A stretch of DNA of 64,000 bases from JADGRF01 sp035274465 (GTDB lineage Bacteria > Myxococcota_A > Polyangia > Polyangiales > JAFGIB01), in NCBI GenBank assembly GCA_035274465.1, contig DATEOF010000468.1, positions 1-64,000 on the forward strand. The letters are read 5' to 3'. Position 1 is the first letter of the stretch, and each line of letters starts with the position of its first letter. Below are positions 15,922-24,675 of the stretch, in pieces. The position numbers and the translations under genes are program-made. The notes beneath the pieces were generated by a model. The model did not search any database. It worked only from the letters and a program-made list of their open reading frames with translations, and was not told the origin of the DNA.

Positions 15922-17550
15922 CTAGCGCCGGCGCGAAACCAAGAACCCCCCGAGGATGCGTTCAGGCGCGTATTTTTGCTCGAGGTAAGCATCGAGCAGG
16001 CCAGAACCCTGGATCTGCGAAGCGTTGGGCTCTTGCCAGAAACACCGCGGCGCTCGAAGCACAATTCGTGGCTTCGTCCGCTCGAGGTCCGCGATCATCT
16101 CCAACTGACCCGGTTCGCCGGTGACCGTGCCTGGATCGAACTGCATGTAACGTGTCGCGCCGGCTCGCCGAACGACGTAGTAGACGTCGACCGGGTTCAC
16201 GACGAGGCGTCGGTGGCTCGGGCATCCGACGAAGATGGGCTCATCTGGAAGCGTTTCGCGAGCGATGAACGCTGCGAGTTGCTGGCGACCAGCAGCAAAA
16301 TAGACCGAATCGCCACGTTGCTTCCAGAGTTGCTGGAGCATCGCGCGGTTCGCAAGGGTCGGAGGCACGACGAGCCATGGGACGAGGACGAGCAGCAGCA
16401 CGGGCAGCGTGAAGCGTCGACCCAGTAGGGCAAATAGTACTGGCACCATGAGGGGAACGCCGTATCCCACGTGCACGATGTCGATGCGCTGGAGCGCTTG
16501 CGGCAGAGTTGCGAGCGCGAATCCACAGAGCAGCAGCGTGATGCGCGAGCTGCGGTCGATCACCGGAGCGGACAACAAACGCAGAGGCAGCAACAACAGC
16601 GTGGCGAACGTCGCCACCGCCGCGATCAAGAGGGCCACTCTCAGGTGGTTCGAGAGCGCCGTCGGTATGGGGATCCCGAGCAGGGACGCATCCACGAAAC
16701 CTCCGAACCGAGGTAGTGGCAGCCTGCGGGCGGGCATGGTGAGGCGAGCCTGGTCGAGCACGATGTCGTGCACGATGCGCGAGAACCCGGACGCGATCAG
16801 ATGCGGAGTCCAGAGGACGAGTGCCGTCGCCGTGGCGGATGCCGCTATGAGGCCGAGCTGACGAGGCGAGTCGAACAGCAGCAGGCGCCGGTGCACCAGC
16901 CACCATAGCGTTTCGACCATCGCGAACAGCGCCACCGCACCAAGTAGCAAATCGTGGCGAACGTACGAGATCACGCCGAGGAGGACGCCGCTCGATACCG
17001 AACGCCACAGCGTGACGCCGGGTCGCGACCAGATCACGGTGCCGGCCAACACCGCAAACACGCCCAGCGTGTAGGCGGACACGACGAGCTGCATATCGGA
17101 TTGCACGAGCAGCACTACCGAGACGGTGGCCAGACAAAGCTTCTCCTGGCGTGCACGCCCGGCGAGCCATCCCGCGAGCAGCGCGCTTCCGATACGCACG
17201 AACAGGGCGAATAGGCGCGAGCTCCAGATCGGTGAATCCAGCAGACTGAGCAAGCGCACGAACTGCAGGATTCCCGGCGGGTAATTGACGTAGAAGTCGC
17301 GATAGATCTCGCGACCTCGGTTCATCAAGAACGCGTCCGTGAAGAGCAGCCCCTCGTCGTACGTGTTGAGCGTCTCCAGTCCGCGGGTCAGCGCCGCGTA
17401 CCCGCCAAACGCGCCGCACACCAGGAGCAGCAATACAGGCTGACGGTGACCAACGCTCGCCCAGCTCACCCAGCGTCCGTAGAGTTCCTTCAACGCGGTC
17501 GGCGCCAAGGGATGCTCGCGCGGTTCCTGTTCGGAAGGCTGCAGCGTCAT
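15922..17550 (-). CDS. GT-C family membrane glycosyltransferase-like protein
   Basis: A 542-residue integral membrane protein with about ten to eleven hydrophobic segments. The first periplasmic loop reads ETLNTYDEGLLFTDAFLMNRGREIYRDFYVNYPPG, the YDEG/NYPPG pattern of ArnT/PMT-like GT-C enzymes that use polyprenyl-phosphate sugars. The C-terminal 120 residues are soluble (LAAFIARETLPDEPIFVGCP...). I set the start at the ATG at 17550; upstream codons overlap the divergent gene and read as noise. It sits at the edge of the polysaccharide cluster, so it probably adds a sugar to a lipid-linked or surface glycan outside the membrane. A role as polymerase cannot be excluded. Confidence 0.78.
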   Translation of the reverse strand: MTLQPSEQEPREHPLAPTALKELYGRWVSWASVGHRQPVLLLLVCGAFGGYAALTRGLETLNTYDEGLLFTDAFLMNRGREIYRDFYVNYPPGILQFVRLLSLLDSPIWSSRLFALFVRIGSALLAGWLAGRARQEKLCLATVSVVLLVQSDMQLVVSAYTLGVFAVLAGTVIWSRPGVTLWRSVSSGVLLGVISYVRHDLLLGAVALFAMVETLWWLVHRRLLLFDSPRQLGLIAASATATALVLWTPHLIASGFSRIVHDIVLDQARLTMPARRLPLPRFGGFVDASLLGIPIPTALSNHLRVALLIAAVATFATLLLLPLRLLSAPVIDRSSRITLLLCGFALATLPQALQRIDIVHVGYGVPLMVPVLFALLGRRFTLPVLLLVLVPWLVVPPTLANRAMLQQLWKQRGDSVYFAAGRQQLAAFIARETLPDEPIFVGCPSHRRLVVNPVDVYYVVRRAGATRYMQFDPGTVTGEPGQLEMIADLERTKPRIVLRAPRCFWQEPNASQIQGSGLLDAYLEQKYAPERILGGFLVSRRR

Positions 17551-17662
17551 CCGGACGTGCAGACAATCATCAGGTGTCCAGCCAGCTTTGTCATCGCGGA
17601 AGGCGCCATAAAATGGATTCCGAGCCGAGCCATCGATATGCTCTGGCCACAGAGGGGTCCAT

Positions 17663-18505
17663 TTGCGATACTCGATCTGCACCTTGGGTTTGTTCGTCGG
17701 CGTGCTCGCGCTGACGCGAGGAGTTCACGCGCAAGTGGAGCCCGTGCCGCCGCAGGCCCTGCCTCCGGCGCCCCCCGCGGAGTGCGTGCCCACGTGCCGC
17801 AGCGGGTTCATGTGCATCTCGGGTCAGTGCGTCTCGAACTGCAATCCGCCGTGCGCGCAGGGTGAGCAGTGCAGCGGCGGAGAGTGCGTCGCACCGCCTC
17901 CAGCGCAGCCGGAAGCTGCGATGTTGCCGCCGCCGGATCCAGGCATCGAACGCCACGATGGCTTCATGCTGCGGCTGGCGCTCGGCTTCGGCTGGGGCGG
18001 CGTCACGGCCTCGGCCGAAAATAGTTCCGATGACGTGACGCTCAGCGGTTTCAGCGCGAGCTTCTCGTTCGACATCGGCGGCGCGATCGTCGAGAACCTG
18101 GTGCTGCACGCGCGCATCTCGGACCTCTCGATCGTCAACCCGACGCTCTACATGAACGGTGAGAAGGTTGGCGAGAGCGAGGACGCCTCACTCACCGGCG
18201 TCTTCTTCGGGCCGGCGCTCACGTATTACATCATGCCCGCAAACCTGTACCTGACACTCGGTCTGGGCATGTCATGGCTGACCTTCGACACTGACGTTCG
18301 GAGCTCGAGGGATCGGACGCGGGACAGCGACCTGGGGTTCGGACTCAACTTCGACATCGGCAAGGAGTGGTGGGTCTCGGACAACTGGGGCCTCGGGGTC
18401 GCCGCGCGCTTCTGGTACACGCACTTGACCGACACCGTGAGCGAGGTCGATGCCAAGTACGACCTGCTGGGCTTCGCGGTCTTCTTCAGCGCGACCTACA
18501 ACTAG
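17663..18505 (+). CDS. Outer-membrane beta-barrel protein with Cys-rich N-terminal motif
   Basis: A 280-residue exported protein starting at a TTG preceded by GAGGGG. A signal peptide ends near VHAQ, followed by a short Pro-rich stretch and a block of eight cysteines (CVPTCRSGFMC, CVSNCNPPC, CSGGEC; about residues 40-75). Such small disulphide-bonded blocks are frequent in myxobacterial surface proteins. After another Pro-rich linker comes a barrel-like domain with strands such as LRLALGFGWGG, LTYYIMPANLYLTLGLGMSWL and a final LGFAVFFSATYN. The role is unknown; the Cys block may bind a surface partner. It converges on the GT2 gene with two bases between them. Confidence 0.8.
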   Translation: MRYSICTLGLFVGVLALTRGVHAQVEPVPPQALPPAPPAECVPTCRSGFMCISGQCVSNCNPPCAQGEQCSGGECVAPPPAQPEAAMLPPPDPGIERHDGFMLRLALGFGWGGVTASAENSSDDVTLSGFSASFSFDIGGAIVENLVLHARISDLSIVNPTLYMNGEKVGESEDASLTGVFFGPALTYYIMPANLYLTLGLGMSWLTFDTDVRSSRDRTRDSDLGFGLNFDIGKEWWVSDNWGLGVAARFWYTHLTDTVSEVDAKYDLLGFAVFFSATYN

Positions 18506-18507
18506 GC

Positions 18508-19254
18508 TCAGGCAGCCTTGCTGCGCCGTCTACGAAGAACGTGTTCCTCCAGCGCGGGCCGCATGGCCATCCAGTACCAATGCAAGTAGCTGGGCAGCCA
18601 CTCCGCGAGGCGGAACCGGCTGACGCCTGCGACGCGTTCGCGCCATTGACTGGGAACCTCATCGACCTTCAAGCCGGCGAGATGGGCTTTGACCGTGAGC
18701 TCGAGCGCGAGCTCGAAACCCGAAGCGCTTTCGATCGTCACGCTTTCGAGAAAGTCACGCCGGTAGCCGCGGAAGTTCGTCGTTGCGTCGTGCGTGCCGA
18801 GCTGCGCGACCCAATGCAAGCTCAAGCCACACAGTCGTGAGAGTGTACTCTTGAGCAGCGGCCCGCCCGACTGAGAGCCTCCCGGCATGTATCGCGATCC
18901 AGCGACCACCGCGGCACCCGCACGCAGCCGCTCCACCATGGGCAGAATCACCTCCGGCGGGTCCGAGAGATCAGCCATGACGGTGATGATGGCATCGCCG
19001 CGCGCAGCGGCGAAACCGCTGCGGATTGCGTTGATCACGCCCTTGCCGCGGTCATTCTTTACGCGTCGCAACGAGGCGGGCAATCGGGCTTGAGCATCGA
19101 GCGCTGCGAGGGTCGTGTCCTCGTCGAAGTCATAGCAAATGAGCAGCTCGTGATCGTGGCCCGCGAGCGCGCGCTCGAGCCCACGCACCGATGTGACGAT
19201 GTTGTCCCCTTCGTTGTAGACCGGCAAGACCAGGCTGATCATCTCGGGTTGCAC
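18508..19254 (-). CDS. GT2 glycosyltransferase, dolichyl-phosphate mannose synthase-like
   Basis: A 248-residue cytoplasmic GT-A-fold enzyme that should move a sugar from a nucleotide donor to a polyprenyl phosphate or a growing glycan. It has ISLVLPVYNEGDNI at the N-terminus, the nucleotide-binding RGKGVINAIRSGFAAARGD, and MADLSDPPE where most relatives have DADLQHPPE. The later conserved NFRGYRR is intact. Translation can start at the GTG at 19254 (GGAG site upstream) or the ATG four codons on. It follows the SDR gene by 12 bases and is the last gene of the leftward run from 22354, so it belongs to the sugar-nucleotide operon. Confidence 0.87.
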   Translation of the reverse strand: MQPEMISLVLPVYNEGDNIVTSVRGLERALAGHDHELLICYDFDEDTTLAALDAQARLPASLRRVKNDRGKGVINAIRSGFAAARGDAIITVMADLSDPPEVILPMVERLRAGAAVVAGSRYMPGGSQSGGPLLKSTLSRLCGLSLHWVAQLGTHDATTNFRGYRRDFLESVTIESASGFELALELTVKAHLAGLKVDEVPSQWRERVAGVSRFRLAEWLPSYLHWYWMAMRPALEEHVLRRRRSKAA

Positions 19255-19266
19255 CGGGATCTCCGC

Positions 19267-20289
19267 TCAGATCGTTCCAGCTTCGATTTGCTGTGCGATC
19301 CACGGGATGACTTCGTCGAGCATTTCAGCCAACGTGGTCTCGGTCCGAAATCCCAACAAACGCGCAGCCTTTTCGACGTTCGGCACGCGCCGCTGCACGT
19401 CGTGAGGGAACGGCGCGTCGCAGACGTAGCGGAACGGCCGGCGCTCGCCGTGCACTGCGCGCCAGATCGCGGCGCCCAGCTCGAGAACCGTCGTCGACGC
19501 GGCGGTCGAGATGTTGAAGTCCTCGTCGAGTGCCGCGGGATGCTCGATGCATGCGCGGATTCCCCGCGCGAGGTCGCCGCCGTACGTGTAGTGCCGCACC
19601 TGTTGGCCATCGCCGAGCAGGTGTAACGGGTCCTGGCCCTTCAGCACCTTTTGAACCAGATCGGGCACGACATGGCTCATCGCCAGCCGTACATTGCCGG
19701 ACGACACCTCGGCATCACCGAGCGCGCGCCGTTCACCGATGCCGACGCAGTTGAAGGGGCGGACGATGGTGAACGGTAGGCCGTATTGCTGCTTGGCTCC
19801 GCGCGCGAAGTATTCGGTCGCCAGCTTCTGGAAACCGTAGGTGGACTCCGGTGGCGGGCACTCGTTCTGGTGTCCCTCGGGCGTCGGGAAGACCGTCGCG
19901 CACTCGAACACCATGGAGGACGACATCACGGTGATCTTCTTCAAACGCCGCTCGCCGTGGGCCCAGATCGCTGCATCGAAGGCTGCGGATGTGATGCGCT
20001 CGTTGGTGGCGAGCAGGTCGTAGGCGTACTCGTGAAAGTACGAGATGCCGCCGATCATCGCCGCGCCCGCGACGAAATGGTCGCAGTCCGCCAGCAGCTC
20101 TTTCACCAATGTCGTATCGCGCGCATCGCCTTCTACCAATCGGTAGCGCGGGTCGTCGTCATAGCTCTTGGTGACCCGACCGTACTTGCTGAAGTTGTCG
20201 AGGCCGACGACTTCATGACCGTGGGCGAGCAGCTCCTGGATGAGATAGCCGGCGATGAAACCGCTCGCGCCCGTGACGAGAGTCTTCAT
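19267..20289 (-). CDS. NAD-dependent epimerase/dehydratase (extended SDR)
   Basis: A 340-residue sugar-nucleotide-modifying enzyme. The NAD(P) site is TGASGFIAGYL at the N-terminus, the conserved serine lies in VMSSSMVF, and the catalytic pair is YGFQK (YxxxK). FTIVRPFNCVGIGERR is the usual substrate-loop region. It is probably a UDP- or GDP-sugar epimerase or dehydratase feeding the glycan made by this cluster. Its ATG overlaps the stop of the upstream dehydrogenase gene by four bases (20286-20289), so the two are translationally coupled and probably act in sequence on the same nucleotide sugar. Confidence 0.9.
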   Translation of the reverse strand: MKTLVTGASGFIAGYLIQELLAHGHEVVGLDNFSKYGRVTKSYDDDPRYRLVEGDARDTTLVKELLADCDHFVAGAAMIGGISYFHEYAYDLLATNERITSAAFDAAIWAHGERRLKKITVMSSSMVFECATVFPTPEGHQNECPPPESTYGFQKLATEYFARGAKQQYGLPFTIVRPFNCVGIGERRALGDAEVSSGNVRLAMSHVVPDLVQKVLKGQDPLHLLGDGQQVRHYTYGGDLARGIRACIEHPAALDEDFNISTAASTTVLELGAAIWRAVHGERRPFRYVCDAPFPHDVQRRVPNVEKAARLLGFRTETTLAEMLDEVIPWIAQQIEAGTI

Positions 20290-21473
20290 AGGATCTTGAT
20301 CCGCGCGTCAGTCATGTTCCAAACATCCACCACGGGTAACGTGCCGAAATCGAGGGAGCGGTACTCGCTGTGCGGCGTCGCCACGACGATTAGATCCGAC
20401 TGCTGCAGCAGCTCCGGGATGGGTGTGACCTGTTCTGCAGGTAGAAAAGGGTCGTGGACCAGCACACTGTGGGCATGCGTCGCGAGGTTCCTGCGCAGCT
20501 TGAACGCGAGCGAGTCGCGTATGTCGTCACAATCGGCCTTGAACGTCATACCCAGGATACCGACGGTCATCTCTTCGAGCGGGAAGCGTGCTCGCACGCG
20601 CTCGACCAGGTAGTTTGGCAAACCCTCGTTGACCAGCATGGCAGCGTGTCCGAGGAAGAAGTGATTTCGGTGAAATGCAGCGAGCTGCATCGTGTCTTTG
20701 AACAAGCAGGGGCCTGCCGCCAAGCCGGCGGTCGGAAACCCCGCCGCGCGCGGATACGCGTGCGTCATGGCGGCGTGGATCTCGTAGAAGTCGACCCCGT
20801 AGTCGTTGGCGATCGTGAAGAACTGGTTCGCGACGGCGAACTGAATGTAGCGAGATGCGTTGTTGTAGAGCTTGGTCAGCTCCGCAGCGATCGGCGACAG
20901 CGTCACGATCTCGGGTGCGATCTGTGAAAAGAGCTCTGCCGCACGTCGCTCTGCCGATGGAGTGCACCCCGAGACCAGTTGCGGCAGCGATGAGATCTCG
21001 CGCAGTGCCACGCCTTGCGCGACGCGCTCCGGACACATTGCGACGTCGATCGCGAGGCCGCGATTTCGAAAAAGCCGCGCGATCAACTCGGTCGTGCCCG
21101 GATAGACCGTGCTGCGGATGATGAAGAGCTGCCCGTCACGAAACACCGGACCGGCGGCGTCGATCGACTCCTGGACGGCCTCCGTCTCGGGGTTCAGGTG
21201 GCCGCCGATCGGTGTGCCTATCACCGTGACGATCACGTCTGCTGAAGCGATCACCGAGTGGTCCGTCGTGCAGTAGAACGTCTTCCTCTCCAGGCACTGG
21301 GCGAGCGCCTCATCGGCACCCTCGTCGAGAAACGGCATGCGGCCAGCGTTGGTGGCAGCGACCTTCTCGGCATCCAGATCGATGCCGACGACGTGTTTGC
21401 CCTTCAGTGCAAAGGCGAGCCCCAGTGGTAGACCGACGTGCCCACAACCGCCGATGATGCAAATGTCCGGCAT
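20286..21473 (-). CDS. UDP-sugar 6-dehydrogenase (WecC/Ugd family)
   Basis: A 395-residue NAD-dependent enzyme that oxidises C6 of a nucleotide sugar to a uronic acid. The Rossmann motif is IGGCGHVGLPLG. Other family features are IIRSTVYPGTT, CPERVAQG, the ELTKLYNNA segment with the active-site Lys and Asn, and the catalytic cysteine in GLAAGPCLFKDT. The final third contains VGILGMTFKADCDDIRDS, as in UDP-N-acetylmannosamine and UDP-glucose dehydrogenases. WecC-type is favoured by overall pattern, but the substrate is not certain. It is coupled to the SDR gene and lies eight bases downstream of the methyltransferase gene. Confidence 0.9.
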   Translation of the reverse strand: MPDICIIGGCGHVGLPLGLAFALKGKHVVGIDLDAEKVAATNAGRMPFLDEGADEALAQCLERKTFYCTTDHSVIASADVIVTVIGTPIGGHLNPETEAVQESIDAAGPVFRDGQLFIIRSTVYPGTTELIARLFRNRGLAIDVAMCPERVAQGVALREISSLPQLVSGCTPSAERRAAELFSQIAPEIVTLSPIAAELTKLYNNASRYIQFAVANQFFTIANDYGVDFYEIHAAMTHAYPRAAGFPTAGLAAGPCLFKDTMQLAAFHRNHFFLGHAAMLVNEGLPNYLVERVRARFPLEEMTVGILGMTFKADCDDIRDSLAFKLRRNLATHAHSVLVHDPFLPAEQVTPIPELLQQSDLIVVATPHSEYRSLDFGTLPVVDVWNMTDARIKIL

Positions 21474-21481
21474 GCTTTCGA

Positions 21482-22354
21482 CTACGCGCTCGAGGTTGCA
21501 GGCTGGCTTGCAGCTGAGGGCGGCTTGGTTCCCCAGGTGATGAGAAAGGTTCCGAACCAGCGCGCCAGGCCGCTGCGCTCGAAGGCGGCGTCGAACAGGT
21601 TGTATGCAGCGAGCAGCCGATTCAGGCTTTGCAGCGCAACCGCACGATACGCGATGCCTGATTGGGCACGTTGTCTTACATCGCGAAGGCCCGCTGCCAC
21701 GAAGGCTCGGCGCAACTCGCCGCCGAGCAGTGGGCGCTCGTTGGGACTAACCCCGGCGGAGCTGTAGAAGGGACTGCGCGGCCAGCGAAACAGCGCCATC
21801 GCCGGATGCATGAGGTTTGGGTCGAAGGCAAAGACGACGCCGCCCGGCCGCAGGACGCGGGCTCCCTCGATCAGCGCGCGCGCGAAATCGGGGATGTGGT
21901 GAAGCACGCTGCTGAAGGCAACGGCATCGAAGCTCGCGTCGGGGAACGGTAGCGCGTGGGCGTCGGCGACCTGGAACGTATCTGCCGGGAACAGTGCGCG
22001 CGCGCGTTCGATCGCGACCTCCGAGAGATCGACGCCGACGTAGTGCCGAACGGACTCACGGTAGACTTGGCGCGAGTGGCCCGTTCCGCAGCCGATATCC
22101 AGCAGCGTATCGAGGCGTGAGGCACGCGCGGCTTCACCGAAGCGAACGCGCAGAAGTTTCCAGCCTGCGTCGTCGAACGGGTTGAAGTCACCGCGTTCGG
22201 TGACCATACGATTGAAGGTTTCAGCCTCGGTGGCGCGAACGCGTTCCAACTCGAGTTGGCTGATCGGCATGTCGTCAAATGCTACATCGAACAGCTCGAA
22301 GTACTGCGGCCATCGGCGCTGGACGGCGCTCTCGGTGCGCTGGTTCGACCACAT
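21482..22354 (-). CDS. Class I SAM-dependent methyltransferase
   Basis: A 290-residue methyltransferase of the Methyltransf_11 type. SAM motif I is LLDIGCGTGHSR, followed by VGVDLS, DAHALPFPDASFDAVAFSSVLHH and the GGVVFAFDPN post-core region. The first 60 residues are a charged extension, and the C-terminal part (LNRLLAAYNLFDAAF) is helical. As the first gene of the leftward run ending at 18508, it may methylate a sugar or lipid-linked intermediate of the glycan; the acceptor is unknown. A 104-base divergent region separates it from the 22459 gene. Confidence 0.86.
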   Translation of the reverse strand: MWSNQRTESAVQRRWPQYFELFDVAFDDMPISQLELERVRATEAETFNRMVTERGDFNPFDDAGWKLLRVRFGEAARASRLDTLLDIGCGTGHSRQVYRESVRHYVGVDLSEVAIERARALFPADTFQVADAHALPFPDASFDAVAFSSVLHHIPDFARALIEGARVLRPGGVVFAFDPNLMHPAMALFRWPRSPFYSSAGVSPNERPLLGGELRRAFVAAGLRDVRQRAQSGIAYRAVALQSLNRLLAAYNLFDAAFERSGLARWFGTFLITWGTKPPSAASQPATSSA

Positions 22355-22458
22355 GGGCGCACTGGCGACGTCAACATACAGGTGGGCGTCGTAGTGCCGG
22401 TGCTCTCGCCCTACGCGAGCCTTGTCGGTGGACTTGTGGCTTACGCTAAGCTGTCACA

Positions 22459-24672
22459 ATGGTTTCGCGCTCGCGCTGGTACTTACAGGTTCGCGATCCT
22501 CGATGTTGGCTCGCACTTGTGTCCACGTCGTCGAGCTATCTGCTGACAGTGTCACTGATAGGCACGCTGGCGGCCAAGTTGGTGCAGCTGGAGGCCATCG
22601 ACGGAGCGGAGCGCGAGGTGCTTCCGCGCCTGACGGTCTGCGCTCCCGATGTCGCAGTGCTCACCGGGCTGGCCGCGCTGCTCAGCGCCGGAGAATTCCT
22701 GGGTGTGCAGCGCGGGCTCAACCTGATCAAGTGGTCTGCGCGCAGCCTGGCGTTCCTGGTCTTCGTCTTCGCGGGATTCAACGCCGCATACATGAGCGTT
22801 ACGGGCGATCAGCTCACGGCCAGCATCATCGTCATGGGATGGCATCGCTTGCACGACGCGTACGGCATCCTGTTGGAAGAGTTGCGCCAGCACCAGCTCG
22901 AGATCGGTGCGGCTGTCGCGTTGCTTATCGGCCTGCCGCTGGCAGCTGCGCGACTGCTTCGCCGCTCCACGGATACCTCGCCGGTGCTCAGCCCCGCCTG
23001 GCCGCTCACCGTGTGCTCGGCGTGTGCCGCGCTGGTCTGGGCGCTCTTGCCGGCGCCTACATCGTTGCCCGTCGCTCGCCTCGCGCGCAGCGCGACCGTG
23101 GCGAGCTATCTCACCTGGATGCAGAGCTCGATGAGCGCGATGGTTGGGCCCGAGGGTGCGGAGGGTCTGCACCTTCAGCCGTTGGTCGAGAGCGAGCAGC
23201 AGAACCCGACGAGCCGCTACAACGTGGTCGTGATCGCGATCGAGTCGCTGCGCGCCGACTTCACCAGCCTGAGCTCCGCGGCGCGCGTACAGACGCCGAA
23301 CATCGCCGCGCTCGCCCAGCGAGCTGCCTTCACCGACTCTGCCAGTACACCCGTGCCGCACACGACCAAGGCGCTCTTCGCCTCGCACTGCGGCCGCATG
23401 CCGTTCTGGCAGTCGTCGCCCCAGGAGCTCAATGACCTGGTGCACGTGCAGTGTCTTGGACAGCTGCTGCGAGACCAGGGTTATGCGACCGCGTTCCTTC
23501 AGTCCGCGGTCGGGGCCTTCGAAGATCGACCGCGGCTCGTGCATCGCCTGGGTTACGAGCACTTCGAGGGCTGGGAGAACATCGGCGGAGAGCCGCTCGG
23601 CTATCTGTCTTCGGATGACCTCTCGCTCGCGACTGCGCTGGATCACTTCCTCGACGGCTTGCCTCGCGACCGACCGTTCCTGACGACGCTCCTCACGTCT
23701 GCGACCCATCACCCGTACCGCTTGCCGCAGGCCGATCTGGACGGCCTACAGGCCGAGGGTGTCGACCCCGACTCCATCAAGTCCGAGGCGCGCTACGGCA
23801 AGCTCGCGGCGCGTGCCGACAAGCTGGTGGGCGAGGTGGTTTCGAGCCTCGAACGGCGCGGCTTGCGCGATCGTACGCTGATCGTCGTGTTCGGCGATCA
23901 CGGCGAGGGGTTCGGCGAGAAGGGCGTGCGCCAGCACGACAACAACTATTACCAGGAGAGCCTGCGAGTACCGCTCATCCTCGCGGGCCCTGGCGTGCGG
24001 CCACAGCGCCTCGCCGACGACGTGAGTCTGCTCGACATCACTCCCACGTTGCTGGACCTGCTGGGGTTCGACGTCATCCAGCGCGACGATCCTTTGTACG
24101 GAAGGCGCGCCCTCGTGCACTACGCCGGGAAGCGCACCGAGTACTTCGCCTGTTACTACGACGGTGTGTGTTACGGCATGGTGCGCGGCAATCGCAAGCT
24201 GGTGGTGTTACCTGAGCTGAAGCGCGCGCTGAGCTTCGACCTCGCCGCGGATCCAGACGAGCGACGCCCCGCGCAGGTGAGCGACGATGCGCCCGAAGTC
24301 GCAGAGCTCGCCAAGCTCGCGCCTCAGCTGCGCATTCCCGGCGAGTTGCCGGCCTACACCAAGGACCTGAGGTTCGACAACGGCTGGTCCTGCCCCGCTT
24401 CCGGCTTCTGCCGTCACCCCAAGACTCCGAAGGGCTTGTTCTTTGCGCCTGCCCGGCCCGAACAGTGCGTCCAGGTGAAGCCAAACGACGACCACATGTT
24501 GTCACTGCACAACGTGTGCTCGGGTTCGATGGTATGTCAGGTCAGTTTGATGGCCGACACCAGCGGACGGCAGGTCATCAAGCTGAAGCCGGATGAGTCA
24601 CGCGACCTGGTGTTGGATCGCCATGCGGATGCAGAGAACTTCAAGTACAAGGTCGACTGCCAGTTCCTGTGA
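22459..24672 (+). CDS. Membrane-anchored sulfatase/LTA-synthase-like transferase
   Basis: A 737-residue protein. Residues 1-200 hold about five membrane segments. The outer domain starts near residue 253 with YNVVVIAIESLRADF, the alkaline-phosphatase superfamily metal site (Glu262). PHTTKALF follows near 300, offering a Thr nucleophile where sulfatases need Cys or Ser, and then VVFGDHGEGFGEKG and LLDITPTLLDLLG. The Thr makes it more likely a phosphoglycerol, phosphoethanolamine or related group transferase than a true sulfatase. The last 90 residues are an added Cys-containing module (SCPASGFC, CSGSMVC) that I do not recognise. Its location in the polysaccharide cluster suggests glycan decoration outside the membrane. 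Confidence 0.83.
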   Translation: MVSRSRWYLQVRDPRCWLALVSTSSSYLLTVSLIGTLAAKLVQLEAIDGAEREVLPRLTVCAPDVAVLTGLAALLSAGEFLGVQRGLNLIKWSARSLAFLVFVFAGFNAAYMSVTGDQLTASIIVMGWHRLHDAYGILLEELRQHQLEIGAAVALLIGLPLAAARLLRRSTDTSPVLSPAWPLTVCSACAALVWALLPAPTSLPVARLARSATVASYLTWMQSSMSAMVGPEGAEGLHLQPLVESEQQNPTSRYNVVVIAIESLRADFTSLSSAARVQTPNIAALAQRAAFTDSASTPVPHTTKALFASHCGRMPFWQSSPQELNDLVHVQCLGQLLRDQGYATAFLQSAVGAFEDRPRLVHRLGYEHFEGWENIGGEPLGYLSSDDLSLATALDHFLDGLPRDRPFLTTLLTSATHHPYRLPQADLDGLQAEGVDPDSIKSEARYGKLAARADKLVGEVVSSLERRGLRDRTLIVVFGDHGEGFGEKGVRQHDNNYYQESLRVPLILAGPGVRPQRLADDVSLLDITPTLLDLLGFDVIQRDDPLYGRRALVHYAGKRTEYFACYYDGVCYGMVRGNRKLVVLPELKRALSFDLAADPDERRPAQVSDDAPEVAELAKLAPQLRIPGELPAYTKDLRFDNGWSCPASGFCRHPKTPKGLFFAPARPEQCVQVKPNDDHMLSLHNVCSGSMVCQVSLMADTSGRQVIKLKPDESRDLVLDRHADAENFKYKVDCQFL

Positions 24673-24675
24673 CCT

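Noticed and set aside
14788..16428. 546-codon rightward frame
   Set aside because: It is antisense to the AAA regulator and GT-C genes; the content is Arg/Ala-rich as expected for a shadow in high-GC DNA.
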